Assembly: GCA_013396755.1 (NCBI GenBank)
Contig: VWZF01002261.1
Coordinates: 3,309,087-3,373,086 of the forward strand
Reading direction: 5' to 3'
DNA: 64,000 nt
Source: Sclerurus mexicanus
Taxonomy: Eukaryota > Chordata > Aves > Passeriformes > Furnariidae
The position numbers and the translations under genes were made by a program. The notes beneath the pieces were generated by a model that was not told the DNA's origin, ran no database searches, and saw only the letters and a list, made by a program, of their open reading frames with translations. Below are positions 39,601-48,338 of this stretch, piece by piece; position 1 is the stretch's first letter, and every line of letters starts with the position of its first letter.

Positions 39601-42600
39601 CTGTAGCCTTCTTTATCTACTACTTATTTTATATAATTAGTTCACCCATTTTTTTTCAGAAAAAAAATCAAATATTTGCACTTTAGAGTTTTATTTTCTC
39701 ACCAAAACAAAATCAGTCAAAACAACTGCATCATCAAGAAAATGGAGTAACAGAAATAGAAGATAATAGGAAAAAGCTGCACTGTATTTTGCTATTGTAA
39801 AGCCTGAAACCCAATTGAGAAGCTTCTTCAGAGCTCCTGTTCTAAAACCCCATGTAAGATGGGTGCCAAGGTCTCGTTTCCTTCAAAAGCTTTTGATAGA
39901 GTTGGGATGTTTCTAAGAAACACTTTGTATTTCATTGTGTTGTCATTTTCTAGAAGAAAACTTTACACCTGAAAGTATTTGACTAACCCAGCTTGGAAGC
40001 TTTCATTTGAATTTGCCTACATGAATCGTAAATTGTTTTTGCTGTGCCTGCTCATGATCTGACCACTGATGCATAGTTTTGACAAATAATATATATTGCA
40101 AAGCCAAGTTTATGAGCCTGTTATTGGATATTTAATACCAGTTTAAATCAGATACACAGAATGGCATGAACACAAGGGTGAAGGCAGACTCTAAAGGCTT
40201 CTTGCTGTCAGTGTAAATATAACAGCTGATTTCTGTAGAAATTGCATCAAAGACCATAGGATAGGCCATGTAGCTGCATGTATAATGAGATCTATTAACT
40301 TCTGGGTTTGTACAATCCACTTGGTGTTCACATCTAATGAACTGTGTAATGGAATGCTACTTGCACTGTGGAAAGAAAAAAAAAACCCTGCTGAAATGTA
40401 CTTTAAACTGAGAAAAAAACAGAGTTAAAAACAGCATTTCTGTGTCAAGTAGTCTCTCAATAAAGTTGGTATCTGTAACTCAGACCTGTAATGATTACAT
40501 TGGGCAAAACAATTATGATAGCAGGACATCTATTGTTAGATCTATTTTCTTTTGCTCTTTTCGGTGTATATTCTTTCCTTTTTGTGTAGTTTTCTGGGTT
40601 GTGTGACTTTTGCTTCTTTCATTTTCTTTTTTTCTTCATTGAAAAAGCAGGAGAGAGAACTTTCCAACAACTCTCGGGAAAATGAGGTTGTAAAACTACT
40701 TGAGACAGAAACCCAAGAACAGACATAATATCTCAAGCTTAGTGTTACATCATATGCACAGTGTTAGAAGCTGGAGCTCAACAGAGAAAACTTACCTGCA
40801 TCTAATGCTCCAGGGACTGTGTTTGCATCCTGGCTCACAGATTGTCCTGCCGTAGAGATGCCGGGCTGGGAATGACACAGCAGTACCTATTTTATGTTTC
40901 CAGTAACTCGAGGTTGACCCATCTTTTAGTGATCAGTATATTAAAATCAATTCATAATTTTTATGATCTTCATCAGGCAGGAAATTATTATACGTAATTT
41001 AGTTTAATACACTCTTTTGTTGAAAAAAAAAGTGTCTGTATGGCAAATTAAGAAGTTTTCTTCATGAACTTGTTGCTTCTGTGAGAGTGAAGAATATACA
41101 GATATCTTGAAGATAAACAGGAACAGTGCTTGGTGTCTGGGGCATTTACCTAGCAATGATCTAAACAAAGATCTACCTGATTTCTGGAGGAGTATAAAAG
41201 GGATCCTCAACAGCATTTGGATGCCTCCCTGTCTGTTGCATTATACATACATGGGTAGCCCTTATTTACCAGTGGCCGCCTCACTGGCTCCATGGTTCCC
41301 CCAAAGCTTGCAGTCATTGTGAGAGCTCCTTCATGAGGGGACTGTGGACTCAATGGAGAATTCTACATACAAGATAAGTAATTTACATTACAAAGCATAT
41401 ATAAATTCTCTTATACAATTAGCAAACCTATGCTGTTTGGCCCTTTCCTCACTGGCAAGCCTTCCTGCTTTTTATTCTTTTTAGGTTCAGAAATTATTAG
41501 GTTAAAATAGGTAAGCTTGTTTTTAATGTTGAACATGTGCTTTGAAAACTAACATCTTCTACTACAGCTATAGAGAAACCAAATTAGTTCCAGGTTCAGG
41601 AGTTCTCAGACAGAGCAGTACCAAAAGCATTGCCTCACTTAACTACCGTCTTCATTTTAAATAAGACAGTAGATTTAATATAAATTGTATCACATCGTGG
41701 ACTTCTACTCTGGATCCAGAGTGAAACTTAGTCTTGCAATAATGTCACAGTTATAAAAAGAAATTAAGTAGTGCTCATTTTATAACTTAAAACTAGCTTA
41801 GTCTGTCTTGAAAAACCAACTCACTACTCCATTTCTGTATTTCAGGATTCTTTTTTGATAGTATGATGTTGCTAATACAGCTTCAAATATGTTATTAATT
41901 TCATTTTACCATCTTAGTTTTCCATAAATCACCATTCTAATTCTTTCCCAGCAGTTTTTTCATCCTTTTTTCACCATGCCAGTTCAACTATTATACTTGT
42001 CAGATGAATTTTTTTAGCAGTGTAGAATGTGTAAGACACATAAGATGTAGCATGTATTTTCTGAGTGTTTTCTTGTCAGCTTCTTGAATTGCTCAAGTTA
42101 ATTCACAACTTGTTGCTTTCAGCAACTCATCAGCAGCCCACTTTTGTGACCACAGGTTGTCTTCAGCTTTGCTGAAAGCCAAATTCCCTAAGAATTTTAC
42201 TTCATTTTTCCACTGAACCACTTCTACCTGGCTTGGTATCTTCAATCTGACTAGCTTCACATTTCCATTTATGCGTTCCGATCCCAGCTACCTCAATTCT
42301 GCTGCCTCCTGAAGGAAAATGGCACTTCCCACTCCTGTGGGTCCTGCACTGATGATGGAATGGCTCACACTCAGCTTCTTGCATCCTGTGCAGCAATTGT
42401 ATCAGTTCTAATTCTGTATGTGAGTCACTCTAGGGTAACAGATGATGGAGTTCTTCCAAATTTGGGAATTCTCGCATGGATTTACTTCTTGAATTCGTTA
42501 CACTGCCCAGGCACTTTGGATACCTCAGGTTCATCTTCCAGTGATTCAGTTCTCATACTCTCACTTGCAGTGACCCTGAAGAAACAAACCACCAGGCTCC

Positions 42601-43915
42601 TCCTTGGAATGGTAAAATCCTAACGCAGCACTAATGCACCAGCAGCTCTGTTATTTGTGCACTTACTCTTCATGTTCAATCCTTTCTCATTCTGCCAATT
42701 GCAAGCTGGTTTTTTATAACTGCTCAGTGTTTTTTGATAGATCAACTTCTGTTACTTAAGTTAAGCTTTCTGTAGTCAATCCCAACATTAAGGTATTGAA
42801 TCGTACGTTGGAAATGCTGGGTACTTTTACCTTCTGTTTGGTTTCACAATGTCTAGCAGTAATTCCCTCCATTAATTATCAGAAATATTTACTGTATTCT
42901 TAAAGCTGTTGAAGTTTCATTTATTTAAATTCACTTGCTACAAATACTTCACTTGAAACTCCTCTAACAGAACTTGAGTGTTATCTCCTATAACAGAAAT
43001 GGCAATTTTATCACTTACTATATAGGCAAAGGTATAGCTTTCAGGTAAGCTTTTGTTGGAAATTCAAAGGCAGAATAACATCTGCTGTGGTATTTTTTGT
43101 ATACAAAGATGCTTTTGTAGAACGTCCTTTTTGTAAAGGATTTTTTTTTGGGAGGGGGGGAAAGAATTAAATTTGCCAGTAAATTTCACATAAATTTCAT
43201 ATAATACTAACCTAACAGAAAACTGATAGAGTACAGTCTTTAACCTTGTTTTTCTTGGTGTTTCTAGAACCACCTCCTATCCCTTCTTTGTGTATGACCC
43301 CTATGGACAGAGGACTTTGTAGAGCCAAAGAGTTAAGGTTTTTCTACAACTATTCGACTGGGAGATGCCGCCCATTTCGCTACAGTGGTTGTGGTGGGAA
43401 TGAAAATAATTTCACCTCCAAAAAGTCATGTTTGAGGATCTGCAAGAAAGGTATGGGAAGTGATACTGCCCCAGACTATCATAAGAGGTAAATATTATGC
43501 ACATTGAAATGTTCTTGCTACTTTTGGTAGTAAGTATGGCTTGATAAAAGGTAATAGTTGAAACTCTTAGAAAACTGAAAATGAACTTCAGAAGGGAGAG
43601 AGAGCTAGAGAGAGAGATGGACAGTAAAGCACAGTGTACCAGAACAGAAATAAGACAATTTGGCATTGGTCAGGTATATGAAGGCTTTAGGTAAGATAAC
43701 ACTCTTTTTTTTTTTTTCAATGAAGATTTTATTGAAACAAGACTTGTCTCTTATTTTTGATAATCTTGGACATCTTCTAATCTTACTTTATTTTACCTTT
43801 AGCATTCAATAAGAAAAAGGGTGAAAGAAGGGTAATAAAAATCAAGAAGAAAAGAAAGAAACAGTCAGTAAAGGCTCTGGGAGAGGAAATCATCCCTGAA
43901 AGAATACAACGTTGA
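21559..43915 (+). CDS. TFPI: Tissue factor pathway inhibitor (whole coding span, 8 exons)
   Basis: Secreted serine protease inhibitor with three Kunitz domains. In characterised vertebrates Kunitz 1 blocks tissue factor-VIIa, Kunitz 2 blocks factor Xa, and Kunitz 3 plus the basic tail mediate cofactor and surface binding. Coding exons: 21559-21673, 28972-29172, 31608-31646, 34821-34997, 36063-36158, 36654-36746, 43268-43450 and 43803-43915. All junctions are phase 1. The lengths sum to 1017 nt, an open frame of 338 codons plus stop. Domain order is signal peptide, acidic N-terminus, K1, spacer, K2, spacer (duplicated), K3 and Lys/Arg-rich tail. P1 residues are Lys in K1 (GPCKA), Arg in K2 (GVCRG) and Arg in K3 (GLCRA), as in mammalian TFPI. 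Each domain keeps six cysteines and a GNxNNF motif. Human TFPI precursor is about 304 residues; the extra length here is the second linker exon (31 codons), so one copy gives about 307. Confidence 0.95.
22131..22191 (+). mobile_element. CR1-type LINE 3'-end fragment
   Basis: The stretch reads like the terminal part of avian CR1 retrotransposons: GGAGCTGGACTTGATCC, then CCCTTCCAACTCAGGGTATT, then imperfect ATTCTATG-like octamers (ATTCTATA ATTCTCTG) at the 3' end. Only about 60 bp are clearly recognisable; somewhat diverged CR1 sequence may extend upstream to about 22085. Short 5'-truncated CR1 pieces are the commonest interspersed repeats of bird genomes, so this is the best single clue to the host class. 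Confidence 0.75.
24621..24656 (+). CDS. TFPI: Candidate TFPI cassette exon (unproven)
   Basis: A 36-nt segment is flanked by a pyrimidine-containing acceptor (CCTCTTTGACAG ending at 24620) and a GT donor (GAAGAAG then GTACTG at 24657). Its length is a multiple of three and it is open in the phase required to sit between the signal-peptide exon (ends phase 1) and the K1 exon (starts phase 1). It would insert about 12 hydrophilic residues, DRSGKAEGMEE-like, into the N-terminal acidic region. It is purine-rich, like exonic splicing enhancers. No known TFPI exon is matched, and such a chance arrangement is plausible in 7 kb of intron. Confidence 0.2.
28972..29172 (+). CDS. TFPI: TFPI exon encoding Kunitz domain 1
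   Basis: 201 nt, phase 1 to phase 1, acceptor TTGCAG at 28966-28971. It encodes the end of the N-terminal segment (FPPLILGHSV) and the whole first Kunitz domain from VCAMKADDGPC to EECQKKC. The P1 residue is Lys in GPCKA, the residue that engages VIIa in mammalian TFPI. EYGGCHGNQNNF is the Kunitz core. The frame runs CVVQG then stop if read through, and no GT donor gives the required phase 1 without a stop. Joining the final G at 29172 to the next exon's AA gives Glu and keeps the frame, which implies a GC donor (CAAG then GCTAGT) at 29173. Confidence 0.92.
29173..31607 (+). other. TFPI: TFPI intron after Kunitz 1 (apparent GC-AG intron)
   Basis: 2.4-kb intron starting GCTAGT and ending ATATTGCAG. 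It contains a C-rich/A-rich tract at about 30478-30535. Nothing coding is seen. If retained, translation ends at the TAG at 29175-29177, one Gly codon past the exon. Confidence 0.75.
30478..30535. repeat. C-rich / A-rich low-complexity tract
   Basis: Runs of C (up to eight) separated by single A residues are followed by CCCAAC and AAAACC units. The minus strand has clustered G runs and could form a G-quadruplex. Confidence 0.7.
31608..31646 (+). CDS. TFPI: TFPI spacer exon between Kunitz 1 and 2
   Basis: 39 nt between the acceptor TTATATTGCAG (ends 31607) and the donor GTAATT (31647). Starting with the second base of a codon it encodes about SSGKKVLAQMKK, then the first base of a Val codon. 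It corresponds in position and length to the short K1-K2 spacer of mammalian TFPI. Its phases (1 in, 1 out) match both neighbours, which is the main evidence for this very short exon. Confidence 0.85.
31647..34820 (+). other. TFPI: TFPI intron before Kunitz 2
   Basis: 3.2-kb intron with GTAATT donor and TTGTTTGTAG acceptor. It includes a moderately GC segment at about 32040-32460 of unknown origin and an A/C-rich low-complexity run at about 32594-32671. No coding segment is recognised. Confidence 0.85.
32594..32671. repeat. A/C-rich low-complexity run
   Basis: Irregular AAC, AAAACC and CCAACCAACC units make a cytosine- and adenine-only stretch broken by few other bases. It looks like a degenerate simple repeat or an old poly(A)-derived tract. 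Confidence 0.6.
34821..34997 (+). CDS. TFPI: TFPI exon encoding Kunitz domain 2
   Basis: 177 nt, phase 1 to phase 1. The acceptor TTTGTAG ends at 34820 and a consensus donor GTAAGT begins at 34998. It encodes KPDFCFQEKDPGVCRGYFTR, then NKETKSCEAFKYGGCLGNQNNF and EECQRTCQEN, with all six Kunitz cysteines. The P1 residue is Arg in GVCRG, matching the factor Xa-directed K2 of mammalian TFPI. This is the most strongly conserved exon in the window. Confidence 0.96.
34998..36062 (+). other. TFPI: TFPI intron between Kunitz 2 and the first linker exon
   Basis: 1.1-kb AT-rich intron with GTAAGT donor and TCTCATTTAG acceptor. Reading through the K2 donor stays open for about 33 codons and passes a Leu/Phe-rich stretch (LLSSLFLLLLLY) before a TGA at 35096. 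No separate exon is recognised. Confidence 0.85.
36063..36158 (+). CDS. TFPI: TFPI K2-K3 linker exon, copy A
   Basis: 96 nt, acceptor CATTTAG to 36062 and donor GTAACA at 36159, phase 1 to phase 1. It encodes NLLPVVTVEEYPNTVNSSSP, then TEESNQFPGIF. It contains an N-glycosylation sequon (Asn-Ser-Ser) at the position where mammalian TFPI linkers also carry a glycosylated Asn. The exon is clearly homologous to copy B 591 bp downstream. Its donor is weaker than that of copy B (GTAACA against GTAAGA), so it may be skipped in some transcripts. Confidence 0.85.
36159..36653 (+). other. TFPI: Intron between duplicated TFPI linker exons
   Basis: 495-bp intron. The first bases (GTAACAATTTGCTTTTGC) resemble the start of the intron after copy B (GTAAGAATTAACTTTTGC), which supports segmental duplication of exon plus flanks. 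Read-through from copy A stays open to a stop at 36410-36412. Confidence 0.8.
36654..36746 (+). CDS. TFPI: TFPI K2-K3 linker exon, copy B (tandem duplicate)
   Basis: 93 nt, acceptor TTGTTTTAG to 36653 and strong donor GTAAGA at 36747, phase 1 to phase 1. It encodes NLLPTAANEKSNTLNSSSRK, then EERNQLPISF, aligned to copy A with a one-codon difference in length. It keeps the Asn-Ser-Ser sequon. The frame and both splice sites are intact, so it looks functional. Inclusion of both copies gives a linker about 31 residues longer than in mammals; use of either one alone restores the usual length. Confidence 0.82.
38650..38690. repeat. Perfect 14-bp inverted repeat
   Basis: ATTTAATTTCATTA at 38650-38663 is the exact reverse complement of TAATGAAATTAAAT at 38677-38690, with a 13-base loop. 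It is entirely A/T-rich apart from one G/C pair, so it is a cruciform or hairpin candidate in a low-complexity setting rather than evidence of function. Confidence 0.6.
42000..42550 (-). pseudogene. Degenerate coding-like stretch, unidentified
   Basis: Read on the minus strand, this part of the last large TFPI intron gives long, hydrophilic, protein-like frames broken by few stops and at least one frameshift. Successive pieces include TESLEDEPEVSKVPGQ, then a frame through CEPFHHQCRTHRSGKC and KWKCEASQIEDTKPG, then, shifted by one base, NLAFSKAEDNLWSQKWAADE and AIQEADKKTLRKYML. Composition is less T-rich than the surrounding intron. I recognise no family. It could be an old processed pseudogene, a transposon-derived fragment or chance. 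Confidence 0.3.
43268..43450 (+). CDS. TFPI: TFPI exon encoding Kunitz domain 3
   Basis: 183 nt, phase 1 to phase 1, acceptor GTTTCTAG to 43267 and donor GTATGG at 43451. It encodes the short proline-rich lead EPPPIPSL and the third Kunitz domain from LCMTPMDRGLCRAKELRFFY through RYSGCGGNENNF to CLRICKK. Six cysteines are present and P1 is Arg in GLCRA. In mammals K3 does not inhibit a known protease but binds protein S. Asn residues in YNYS and NNFT fit N-glycosylation sequons. Confidence 0.95.
43451..43802 (+). other. TFPI: Last TFPI intron
   Basis: 352 bp between the GTATGG donor and the TTTTACCTTTAG acceptor. It holds a GA-rich simple repeat at 43594-43618 and a poly(T) run near 43707-43718. 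Read-through from K3 adds about 14 residues (MGSDTAPDYHKR) before a TAA at 43489. Confidence 0.9.
43594..43618. repeat. (GA)n simple repeat in the last TFPI intron
   Basis: About 25 bases of GA dinucleotides with a CTA interruption. It is purine-only on the plus strand except for that interruption. Confidence 0.7.
43803..43915 (+). CDS. TFPI: TFPI terminal coding exon, basic C-terminal tail
   Basis: The acceptor ends at 43802 and the stop TGA is at 43913-43915. It encodes a Lys/Arg-rich tail: FNKKKGERRVIKIKKKRKKQ followed by SVKALGEEIIPERIQR. It matches the mammalian TFPI-alpha tail in character (KTKRKRKKQ cluster), which binds heparan sulfate and the acidic region of partly activated factor V. 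The presence of this exon shows the locus can make the soluble alpha-type isoform. Confidence 0.93.
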
Positions 43916-44090
43916 TTTTTACAGAAACATGAAGTAAATTACTCTCCCCCTGTGAATGAAAGCCTTCAGTGTACACCATCAAAATATATTTACTGTACTG
44001 ATTATTTTGATTCTATATTATTAAGCTGCTTACATTTTTATTATGTATTACTCATTCGTGTTAATAAACATTACCTTTTACTTTGATAAA
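43916..44090 (+). terminator. TFPI: TFPI 3' untranslated region and poly(A) signal
   Basis: A canonical AATAAA lies at 44063-44068, about 150 bases past the stop codon. GT-rich sequence (TTGTAGTTGTGTTGTAT) follows at about 44101-44117, as expected for a downstream cleavage element. Cleavage is inferred at about 44080-44095. Longer 3' ends using later signals cannot be excluded. Confidence 0.75.
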
Positions 44091-45839
44091 TGCTTTTAAA
44101 TTGTAGTTGTGTTGTATATAATTGTCAGAGCTGCAACAGGACAACACTGTGTGAGTGTGTAACTCCTAATAGTGAAAATGTAGACAAGATTCGAATTCAC
44201 TTTGTTACCCCATTATTCTTATCAAATCCTATTTTTGTACTAAAGAAAGCATAATGCCTGTCAGAGAATCGTCACTTGTCAAGAATGATTGTTTCAATTC
44301 TCAATTAAAAGATAGGTCTATTGCTATAAAGAGAAAATAGACACTGGGTTTGTTTTAATTAGTTATTTTAGGTTATGCAGGCTAAATTTAACTCCATTGA
44401 AGTGCACATAATTACAGTATTGTCAAAGGAATGTGAGATCAGAATGAACCCACCAATAACCATAAAAGGATTACAGTTAAAGCTGTAAATGTGTGAAGCA
44501 GTGTGGCAAATATTTGCAATGATTTAAAAATATATATGCTGTGATCACTGACTTTTGTCTTTGATACTGAACTAGACTGATGGATGAGCCTTACTGCTGA
44601 AAATGTAAGCAATTATGCATTCTAAATATCACAGCGAGGAGGTAAGTAGAATTCAGATTTTTATACTGAAATTTTATCCAAAAATCTCTTTTCTGGTGCT
44701 GAAGTCCTTTCATGGCTTTTTAAATCTGGGATCTATTAAGTCTGATTTGAAAAATTCGTATGGAACAGGAATGTAGTCCAGCCAAGACTTTATTTATAGT
44801 CTTGTCATGTAAAAGGTATGAGCACCAAAGACTTAAAATGCAATAACTACATAAATCAGACAAGTGCAGTTCTAACCTCTAAACTTCATAGACTGCAGTA
44901 CACAGAATTAATTTGGTGCATTGTTATAAACCAGTTTGAGTTCCAATGTGATGTGTGGTCATTCTAGTTCATCACCTTGACCTTTTTCACCAGGTATTGT
45001 TTATACTTCATGCACCAGGAGTTGAGCTTGTAGATGTGAGTTGCGTTTCACAGGAACAGAGCAGTAGGTTAAATACTTGGACCAGCTGGAATTTGCAGGT
45101 AAGTGTAGAGCCCCTGATTTAAACTAAAAGAATTTTTAAAATAAAAATTAAATAAATAAAAGGGACCAATTAATTTCCCAAAGTCTATTGAAGGATGAAT
45201 GAAGAAGGGGGGATAACTGGTGCATGACACAGGGAAAGATATGGAATCAGATCACAGAACTGTGAAGAGATCAGAACATGAAGCTATGCTCAGGTGCTGT
45301 AGTGACTGTACAGTTCCAGTTAACTAGAGTCCATTCATCCAGTCATTTAATTCCAGAATCTGCCTCAGTTGCTTTGGAGGAAACACTCAGGGTGCTGTGA
45401 AACTTCTCCCATTCTGCTGAAGCAATTTTACAGAGGTTTGGTGAATTTCCCCACATCATCTGACCTGCAATAACTTGGTATGTGCCTCTAATCCATGCAG
45501 ATGGTGAAGAAAAATTTCTTTGAGAAATAATTTTATGGTTTTTTATTCATTATTTTTTCCTCACATTTTTACTGGTACACCCTCTTTTTTCTCCTTTTTA
45601 TTTTCTACCCCCTGCTTCTCTTTTATTTCCAGTTCATTTGAGCCAGGATCTCTCCCTGTATCTCCAATCCATCTGCTATCTCAAAGCTCACAGACTTTCA
45701 CTTACATTTTGAAAAAGCCTTAATCTTTCTAGGTCCAGCCTCTCAAACATATCGAAGGATTATGTTTCATAGCTGGTTGTTTTCAGTGGTATCCCTAGAG
45801 AAAGAACCGGGCTCAAGTGAAGCGGAATACGCCTTTACA
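44091..45839. other. Intergenic sequence 3' of TFPI
   Basis: About 1.7 kb of AT-rich sequence without recognisable genes or repeats, between the TFPI poly(A) site and a CpG island. Confidence 0.65.
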
Positions 45840-46245
45840 GCTCCTGGGTGTTCACACACGGGAGTAATTCCTCACCCCCGGTAAATCCCCGAGGGTTTCC
45901 GTGCCTCTGTTTATCCCCCGGGATGCCGCCAGGGGGCGCGCGCGGCGCGGCGAGCGCCGGGAGGGTCAATCCCTCTCCGTGGCAAAACCTGGAATTAGAT
46001 TTGCTTTCTTTGCGCGGTTTTAAAGCCTTCTTAGGCTCGAGTGCAGGTGGGTCTGCACGTTTAGGTCCCTTTTGAACAGCTGCCACTCTCGCGCTGTCAG
46101 GCGGCGACCTGTGCTGCTGTAATTTATGTGCCCTGCAGCCAGAGGAGCGGGAGATGAGGGAGCGCCGGGAGCCTTTGTATCTATCTCTAAGAGCAAATTG
46201 CACACTATCAGCTGCCGCAGGTACCTGTACAGTAGGAGCAAGTAA
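45840..46245 (+). promoter_or_regulatory. CpG island with exon-like splice donors
   Basis: An abrupt GC- and CpG-rich patch (densest at about 45911-45965, with GCGCGCGCGGCGCGGCGAGC) sits in AT-rich intergenic DNA. On the plus strand it ends with two possible donors, CAG then GTACCT at 46221 and GCAA then GTAAGT at 46242. It could be an alternative first exon of the downstream gene, the start of a non-coding RNA, or a boundary element. The direction of any transcription is not determined. Confidence 0.5.
45926..45939 (+). promoter_or_regulatory. CTCF-like binding motif
   Basis: CCGCCAGGGGGCGC fits the vertebrate CTCF core CCRSYAGRKGGCRS at every position. It lies inside a CpG island between the 3' end of TFPI and the next promoter, a natural place for an insulator or loop anchor. 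Confidence 0.55.
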
Positions 46246-47849
46246 GTTTCACTGATAGCTAAATACGTCGAATACGAGACTTTGTAAATAATAAAAAATC
46301 CCCTGCACACAACTCCACAGTGTTTGACGTGCCAAATCAAACATGGGCCGTGTAATGCATCTGTCTAGCTAATTCAGATGCCTGTCTTGAACATATGTGT
46401 ATGGCTGGAATACATGGATTATTTTCTAAGTTACAGTGTGTAATGTACTATGTTGTAATCTATAACCTAGACCAAACTGGCCTAAGTAATGCTCTCAGGC
46501 TCACTTCTGATGGAATTCCACTACTTGAGGTGACAGAGTTATTTTAGATAAGTTAATTTCCATCACTGTTCAGAATCAGAGCTAATCCCCAGTTTACATC
46601 TGTTTACATTGCCTAGAGATTTAGAGTGCTGCTTCTTAGTTCTTCACTGATTATAAAACAAACCTTTGCCTGTTGATGTAAGATCCTAGAAACACCAACA
46701 CTCCCATATGCCAAATGAGTATTCAAGTCATATGCCTGCTCTTTCAGTAACCTCGGACTGTGATTTCATAATTCATATTGTCCAGTGGCTATATAGATTG
46801 AAAGTGTTCCTGCTACTCTTTTCCCTCTTCCAGTTTTTCCTGACCCTGGCTTAGGGGTGGTTTTGTTTAGGTTTTATTTGCTCGCCTGTTTGTTTTGTGG
46901 GGGGTTTCCCCCTTAGTTTTTGGTTTCTTGCTGTTTTCCTTTATGAGGAAAAGATTTTCAATGGCCAGATACATTCCCTCATCCAGTTCACAGCATGTTC
47001 CACAAATGATTCTGCTGACAAAAAGAGTGGACAAGTGACAGGTAGTGAGAAGCAAGCAGAATACTTTGTCTTGTTTTATGAGCAAATTAAATGGTGTAAT
47101 TTTGATAGGCCCTTATGATAATGTGACCTTTGGGAGGTCCTTATGGTGTTCCAGGTGTTCATATTCTTTGAGCTTAATGCTCCATGAACTCCCCATGTGT
47201 TCAGCATAGATATTGTCATGTCCACAGAGCAACTGCCCATTGATTTGGAGCGCACAGATTCTGTCTATAGCACATGTATTGATTGTACAAAGAACAAGTG
47301 ATAAATGCTCTCAAAGAAACATTTTTAGGTCCTGGTACAAAATTCTCTGCAGCTAGTAGAAGGATTGCCATTAATTTTGTTTTGTCTTCCATTATGGCAG
47401 TTTTCAAATCTGGCAGCTCATACTTGTGCTTTCAAGTCACCAGCATTTAAAAAAAATGCGGCCTGGAGATCTGTGCAGCAATAGTGATATTCCTGTTGCC
47501 TTGTTTCCACCTTAGATAGCCAAAGACTTATTTCTTTAAATACATTTTTTCTTTGGGTACAAAACAAAGTGGCACTTTAAATTATGCACTCGCATGAACC
47601 TGGAAACTTTGATTCTGACTTTTGCCACAGTTTTACATTGAGGAATAAAATTTCTCTGTAAACTTGTCAGGACTTAGAGTGTGGGATGTAATGCAGCCCT
47701 GCAGATGCTGGCAGACGTGGGTCACGTCAGTCATACTGGGGAGGAATGCAGCTCTTGTGCATTCTTTGTCTTTCAATAAAGATCCAAACGAATTTATTTC
47801 TCTGGGTCTGGTTGGAGGAGGAGTACGAATCTCACTGGTTCGATACGTG
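46246..47849. other. Intergenic sequence between two CpG islands
   Basis: Ordinary AT-rich sequence with no recognisable gene. Short frames overlapping it look like chance. Confidence 0.6.
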
Positions 47850-48338
47850 AAAGGACAGGTCCCGTGGTCTCCTCTTTCCAACAGAGCCGCGAGTGAGTCT
47901 TTGGCGAGTGGTTTCAGAGCTTTTATTGGGGGTGGGCGAGCCGCAGCCGCCCCGGGGCAAGGTGCGGGCAGAGCGGCCGCGGCGCTGCCGGGGAGCAGAT
48001 GGCACGGCTGGGGCAGCTCCCCGCTCCTGGACACGGGTGCCAGAGCAGCCTGGCTTCCCTGACACATGCCATTCGAGACAGAAAAGTAACTTAACGCCGG
48101 CCGCAGGCGGGGTCGGGTGATGTAACAGGAAGCTCTGATGTTTCGCCGCTGCCGCCGCTCCGCGCTGCCATCGGACACGCTCCCGGCGCTGCTCGCCGAG
48201 CTGCCGCTCCCGGGCTCTGGATTATACCCAGCGGCAGCACCAGGCTCTCGCCGCTCCCATTCGGCCGGCGAGGGAGGGAACAAGGCATCCCCTCGCTGCG
48301 TTATCCGAAAGCGTTCTCGTAAAGGCTGAGTAAAGGCG
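47850..48338 (+). promoter_or_regulatory. CALCRL: CpG-island promoter and putative first exon, probably CALCRL
   Basis: Strongest CpG island of the window (about 47935-48340). It ends in an excellent donor, GGCG then GTGAGT at 48339, on the plus strand, the arrangement of a CpG-island promoter with a non-coding first exon. An ETS-like AACAGGAAG lies at about 48124-48132. In mammals CALCRL, the receptor component for CGRP and adrenomedullin, is the gene immediately downstream of TFPI in the same orientation, so this is its likely start by synteny. That assignment is inference; no CALCRL coding sequence was found in the window. The transcription start is not fixed. Confidence 0.5.

Larger units (their letters stand above)
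36747..43267 (+). other. TFPI: TFPI intron between linker and Kunitz 3
   Basis: 6.5-kb intron with GTAAGA donor and TTTCTAG acceptor. It contains a 14-bp perfect inverted repeat at 38650-38690, a moderately GC segment at about 38100-38590, and a coding-like degenerate stretch on the minus strand at 42000-42550. I looked for a phase-compatible exon ending in a hydrophobic GPI-attachment signal, as in mammalian TFPI-beta, and found no convincing one. Confidence 0.8.
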
